In this document: positions 36,634-39,717 of the stretch, one piece after another | How the letters are laid out: each line of letters begins with the position of its first letter | Numbering within the stretch: the first letter of the stretch is position 1 | Source: JABFSS01 sp964497975 | GTDB lineage: Bacteria > Patescibacteriota > Gracilibacteria > Peribacterales > Peribacteraceae | Direction of reading: 5' to 3' | DNA: 39,717 bases | Assembly (NCBI GenBank): GCA_964497975.1 | Contig: CAZCFO010000008.1 | Coordinates: 1 to 39,717 of the forward strand | Position numbers and translations under genes: made by a program | The notes under the pieces: generated by a model | The model's input: only the letters and a program-made list of their open reading frames with translations | Told to the model about the DNA's origin: nothing | Databases searched by the model: none

Positions 36634-36636
36634 AAT

Positions 36637-38673
36637 ATGATTCCTCAGCGTATGCGTTCCGCCGGCATGCTTATCGCGGGCTTTTTCGCGCTGTCTTTCC
36701 TCGTCTACGGCACGGCCGTCCGGCAGAGCGAATTTGTGCGCTGGGACGACGGCATGCTCGTGTACGAGAACCCCGCGATCCGGGCCATGTCCCCCGCGAC
36801 CATCAAATATGTCTTCTCCACCTACGATCCCGAGCTCTACATCCCCCTCACATTCCTCAGCTATCAGCTCGATTACCAGATCGGCGGCATTCATCCGTTC
36901 CAATACCACCTGACGAGCTTCCTGTTCCACACGCTCAACGGAATCTTAGTGGCGTGGTTCGCGACGCTGTTTTTTCGCGGGTCGAAGACCCGCGCTGAAG
37001 ACGAAAAATGGAATTGGTCCGTGCCTGCAGGAATTTTCTGCGGCGCGCTTTTCCTGCTGCATCCCCTGCATACCGAGGCGGTCATGTGGGTGAGCGGACG
37101 CAAGGACCTCCTCTCCACGTTCTTCTTCCTGCTGACGATCATCACGTGGATGTATTGGCGCGAGGAGAGGGTTCGGCGTCTGCTGGTGGCTGCCAGCGGC
37201 TTCTTCGCGCTTGCGCTGCTCTCCAAGGTGATGGCGATCACGCTGCCGGTGATCCTCGTGCTTCTCGACTGGCGTGACGGGCGCATTGCATGGCCGTTTG
37301 GAGGGCGTCGTGAAGGGCGCAGCGAAGGGCGCAGCATTGCTGCGCCCCTACAATGGGTTCGCACGGTATTCGAGGGAAAAATCCCGTTCCTGGTTCTTTC
37401 CGTCATCTTCGGCCTCATCGGCATCGGGGGGAAAACGAGCGTGGTGGCGTCCTCCTCCACGTGGGAGAAGATCATCATGGCCGGAAAGTCGTCCCTCTTC
37501 TACGTCCGCAAAATCGTGTGGCCCGACTTCTTCTCGCTGCTCTATCCCTACCACGGGGACGTCACCGTCTCCTCACCCGACTTTTTCGTGCCGATCATCG
37601 TCTGGGGGGTGATCGTGTTGCTCATCGCCGCCGCCTGTATCGCGGCCGCGGAGGGCCGCGCTATGCACCATGCTCGAGGCGTCATATTCGGGCTGGGATT
37701 CTTCTTCATCACCCTCGCGCCGACCTTCCTCAACTTCACCAAGGGGGGGGATCTGGACGTGTATTTCGCGTCCGACCGGTACGCCTACGTGCCGTCGATC
37801 GGGGTGTTCATCGCGCTCATCGCCTTCGTTCTTGTTTTGGCCGAAATTGTTGCGGGCAAGAAGGGCGGGGCAATGACCCGCCCCTACATATCGCGATATG
37901 GATGGGCATGTGTTGCGGGGATGGTCATCATGTTTTTGGCATGGCGTGCCCATGCTCAATCGTTGATCTGGCAGAACACGTTCACGCTGCTGACCAACGT
38001 CCTGCAGCACTATCCCGAGACGCACGTCGCCCACAACAACCTCGGCAACGTGTACCGCTTTGACGAAGAGTACGACAAAGCAATCATCGAATACGAGAAG
38101 GCGCTGGCGATCCGCGAGCATCCCAAAACCCTCAGCAACCTGGGGGCGGCGTATCGAAAGCTGGGTCAGTACGACAAGGCGATTGCCACCTATCAACGGG
38201 CGCTCGCCATCAATCCCGACAGCAAGGACGCGCACCTGGGGCTCGGCATCATCTACGCCGAACTGAAGAAGCTTCCCCAGGCCGAAGCCGAGTATCGCCG
38301 CGCCGCGGAACTCGATCCGACGTACGAGGAGGCCTTCACGAACCTGGGCGTCGCCCTGTTCGGGCAGGGGAAGACCCAGGAGGCCGTTCAGGCCTATCGC
38401 CGCGCGCTCGGGGTGAATCCGTTCTTCACCAACGCCCATTACAACCTGGCCATCGCCCTCACGCAAATGGGCGACCTCGACGGCGCCATCGCCGAATACG
38501 CGGAGGCCGTCAACGAAGCGCCGGCATCCGTCGCCGCGCGCATCAACCTCGCGCTGCTGCTCTACAAAACAGGCGACACGGACGGCGCCCGCGGGCAGTT
38601 CGAAATCATCCTCCGCATCGATCCCTCCAATGTCGCGGCGAAGAGTGCGCTTCGGCAGATGGGGGCACAGTGA
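36637..38673 (+). CDS. Polytopic membrane protein with TPR repeats, TMTC/GT-C-like
   Basis: 678 aa from the ATG at 36637. Residues 1-430 hold about ten membrane segments with WDDGMLVYENP after the first, PLTFLSYQLDYQIGG, LFLLHPLHTEAVMWVSGRKD and a DRYAYVPSIG loop, features of TMTC-type mannosyltransferase-like GT-C proteins. Residues 455-675 are six or so TPR repeats (HVAHNNLGNVYRFDEEYDKA; AHLGLGIIYAELKKLPQAEA). It may glycosylate exported proteins, such as the Cys-rich or CAP proteins (inference). Three to four short GC hairpins are inserted in frame in loops (36976, 37327, 37642, 37863). An upstream continuation of the frame was rejected. Confidence 0.82.
   Translation: MIPQRMRSAGMLIAGFFALSFLVYGTAVRQSEFVRWDDGMLVYENPAIRAMSPATIKYVFSTYDPELYIPLTFLSYQLDYQIGGIHPFQYHLTSFLFHTLNGILVAWFATLFFRGSKTRAEDEKWNWSVPAGIFCGALFLLHPLHTEAVMWVSGRKDLLSTFFFLLTIITWMYWREERVRRLLVAASGFFALALLSKVMAITLPVILVLLDWRDGRIAWPFGGRREGRSEGRSIAAPLQWVRTVFEGKIPFLVLSVIFGLIGIGGKTSVVASSSTWEKIIMAGKSSLFYVRKIVWPDFFSLLYPYHGDVTVSSPDFFVPIIVWGVIVLLIAAACIAAAEGRAMHHARGVIFGLGFFFITLAPTFLNFTKGGDLDVYFASDRYAYVPSIGVFIALIAFVLVLAEIVAGKKGGAMTRPYISRYGWACVAGMVIMFLAWRAHAQSLIWQNTFTLLTNVLQHYPETHVAHNNLGNVYRFDEEYDKAIIEYEKALAIREHPKTLSNLGAAYRKLGQYDKAIATYQRALAINPDSKDAHLGLGIIYAELKKLPQAEAEYRRAAELDPTYEEAFTNLGVALFGQGKTQEAVQAYRRALGVNPFFTNAHYNLAIALTQMGDLDGAIAEYAEAVNEAPASVAARINLALLLYKTGDTDGARGQFEIILRIDPSNVAAKSALRQMGAQ
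36976..36994 (+). repeat. In-frame hairpin CGCGGGTC/GACCCGCG
   Basis: A perfect 8-bp stem with GAA loop inside the membrane TPR gene, encoding RGSKTRA in a loop between membrane segments. Confidence 0.65.
37327..37353 (+). repeat. In-frame GGGCGCAGCA/TGCTGCGCCC palindrome
   Basis: A perfect 10-bp stem (37327-37336 / 37338-37347) around one base, then CTACAATGG. It differs from 30088-30114 by one compensated base pair (A-T to G-C form) and is preceded by a half-copy GAAGGGCGCAGC. It encodes GRSEGRSIAAP in a loop. Confidence 0.8.
37863..37883 (+). repeat. In-frame GGGCGGG/CCCGCCC hairpin
   Basis: 7-bp stem with loop GCAATGA, followed by CCTAC like the other GGGCG..CGCCCCTAC elements. It encodes KKGGAMTRP in a loop. 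A related weaker palindrome lies at 37642-37659 (GCGGCC/GGCCGC). Confidence 0.6.
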
Positions 38674-38680
38674 GCAAAAA

Positions 38681-38732
38681 GCCCTCTCCTGCCTCTGCGG
38701 AGGCATCCTCTCCCGCTGCGGTGGGAGAGGAA
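38681..38732. repeat. Composite two-hairpin repeat between convergent genes
   Basis: TGCCTC/GAGGCA (38690-38705) and CCTCTCCC (38707-38714) / GGGAGAGG (38723-38730) lie in the 76-nt gap between the TPR gene and the EamA gene and could serve as a two-way transcription end. It belongs to the ribosomal-operon hairpin family. Confidence 0.75.
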
Positions 38733-38749
38733 TGCATTCTTGGAAAGCT

Positions 38750-39622
38750 TCACTTCGCGAAAGCGATCATCGCCGTGCCCGCCAGAATCAGGCCCGCCGC
38801 GCACAGCCGGATCCATTTGTGCTTCTCCTTCAGCAGGTGCCCGCCGAGCAGGACGCCCACGACGATGCTCACCTGCCGCAGTGACGTGATGTAGCTAACG
38901 CGCTCGAACGTCAGCGCCTTCAGGATCAGCGAATAGCTGAGGGCAGCGATGACGGCATTGATGACGATATCCCGCGGGCTGCGCTTCCACTCGCGCACGA
39001 TGGCCGCAGCGGACTTGGTCTTCAGAATAAACGGCGTCCAGATGAGCGTCGGGAACAGGATGAGCAGATAGTTATAGAGGAACGGGTCGATCCGCTGCAC
39101 GACGAGCTTGTCCTGGATCGAATACGCGGTGACGGCCAGCGCCGTGAGGATGGCAAACCGCGTGTGGCGCTCCTTCAGCGCCTTCAGCGGCTCCAGCAGC
39201 CCCTTGGGCGTCAGGCGCTTCATGTTGATGGTGTAGATGCCGGCGAGGATCGTCACGACGCCGAGCACCGCGAGCGCCGAGACCTGTTCGCCCAGGAAGA
39301 CCACCGAGAGCACGAAGATCAGCGCCGGCGACGACCGCATGATGGGATACACCTGCGAGAGGTCACCCGCTTCGTATGCCCGCGACATGAAGTACCAGTA
39401 CAGCGAATGAATCACCGACGCGCCCAGCGCGATGAGCAGGGCGGTCCCCGTCACGCGCCCCTCCACGCCTTCGTACAGCAGGATCGGAAAGAGGATGATC
39501 ACCGCCACCACGCAGAACAGCCACACGAAGATCTGCTTGTCGTGGGCCTTTTTGGTGATCATCTCGCGCCAGGCATGGATCACTGCCGAGACAAGGACGA
39601 GGCCTACGGCCAACGGATGCAT
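38750..39622 (-). CDS. EamA/DMT-family membrane transporter
   Basis: 290 aa with ten transmembrane helices in two similar halves, the EamA layout (VGLVLVSAVIHAWREMITKK; SLYWYFMSRAYEAGDLSQVY; second half DIVINAVIAALSYSLILKAL). The GDLSQVYPIMRSSPALIFVL stretch and the LGEQVSALAVLGVVTILAGI segment are typical. It probably exports or imports a small metabolite; the substrate is not readable. TAGGAT lies 6 nt before the ATG on the minus strand, giving a leaderless arrangement. It is adjacent to tRNA-Thr. Confidence 0.85.
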   Translation of the reverse strand: MHPLAVGLVLVSAVIHAWREMITKKAHDKQIFVWLFCVVAVIILFPILLYEGVEGRVTGTALLIALGASVIHSLYWYFMSRAYEAGDLSQVYPIMRSSPALIFVLSVVFLGEQVSALAVLGVVTILAGIYTINMKRLTPKGLLEPLKALKERHTRFAILTALAVTAYSIQDKLVVQRIDPFLYNYLLILFPTLIWTPFILKTKSAAAIVREWKRSPRDIVINAVIAALSYSLILKALTFERVSYITSLRQVSIVVGVLLGGHLLKEKHKWIRLCAAGLILAGTAMIAFAK

Positions 39623-39628
39623 AGTCGG

Positions 39629-39634
39629 ATCCTA
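39629..39634 (-). promoter_or_regulatory. -10 hexamer TAGGAT of the EamA gene
   Basis: On the minus strand TAGGAT ends 6 nt before the ATG at 39622. The spacing equals that at 3788-3793. Confidence 0.5.
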
Positions 39635-39652
39635 TCATGTGGATGTGAAGGG

Positions 39653-39717
39653 TGGAGCCGCCGACCGGGATTGAACCGGTGACCCACGGTTTACGATACC
39701 GTTGCTCTACCGCTGAG
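39653..39717 (-). tRNA. tRNA-Thr(CGT), 5' end cut by the window
   Basis: On the minus strand the D arm (CTCAGCGGTAGAGC), anticodon stem ACGGT/ACCGT with loop ATCGTAA (anticodon CGT), T arm ACCGG-TTCAATC-CCGGT and acceptor 3' half CGGCGGC-T-CCA are clear. CCA is encoded. The first acceptor strand lies beyond base 39717. Confidence 0.92.

Noticed and set aside
36070..36636. Long upstream extension of the membrane TPR gene frame
   Set aside because: It overlaps the well-supported minus-strand hydrolase-like gene and its promoter, and has no membrane or TPR character. The ATG at 36637 follows the divergent promoter region.

Overview
The window is about 39.7 kb of GC-rich bacterial DNA. It opens with the 3' end of a 23S rRNA gene and a 5S rRNA gene and closes inside a tRNA-Thr gene on the minus strand. 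Its centre is a long ribosomal-protein superoperon: rplC, rplD, rplW, rplB, rpsS, rplV, rpsC, rplP, rpmC, rpsQ, rplN, rplX, rplE, rpsN (zinc type), rpsH, rplF, rplR, rpsE, then after an insertion rplO, secY, adk, map, infA, rpmJ, rpsM, rpsK, rpsD, rpoA, rplQ, rplM, rpsI. rpmD (uL30) is absent. rpsJ (uS10) is not at the head of the cluster. TGA is used as a normal stop. Missing uL30, many small unknown genes and Ser-rich linkers in Cys-rich exported proteins suggest a Candidate Phyla Radiation bacterium. A Peregrinibacteria/Peribacteria-like lineage is my best guess, made without any database search.

Layout. 1-830: 23S 3' end, structured spacer, 5S, terminator. 850-7600: hypothetical genes, two Cys-rich exported proteins, a six-helix membrane protein, an RluB/RsuA pseudouridine synthase and a beta-CASP metallo-beta-lactamase nuclease. 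7586-9745 (minus): lysyl-tRNA synthetase fused to an HD-domain hydrolase. 9800-12860: a two-gene cassette of unknown function (soluble A gene, Gly/Ala-rich membrane B gene) present three times in tandem behind a near-consensus promoter. 12886-33824: the superoperon, interrupted between rpsE and rplO by a DJ-1/PfpI gene and two minus-strand CAP-domain genes. 33837-34763: three small unknown genes. 34840-39622: a small gene with a duplicated 3' end, an alpha/beta-hydrolase-like gene divergent from a polytopic TPR protein, and an EamA transporter.

Three themes stand out. (1) Short hairpin repeats fill the gaps between ribosomal-protein genes (14 copies of one family) and also sit in frame inside genes (rluB, the TPR membrane protein, probably the lysS linker and the tails of L22 and L24). 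(2) At rpmJ and rplQ a hairpin lies between two copies of the gene's own start; the ghost reading frame ends in an ATGA overlap with the real start. A matching 3'-end duplication with only synonymous differences lies at 34840-34893. (3) I see no Shine-Dalgarno sequence before any gene. Stand-alone genes instead carry a -10-like hexamer 6-9 nt before the start codon (leaderless arrangement), and operon genes carry pyrimidine-rich leaders.

The most likely undescribed system is the triplicated A/B cassette at 9874-12860; its function cannot be read from sequence alone.
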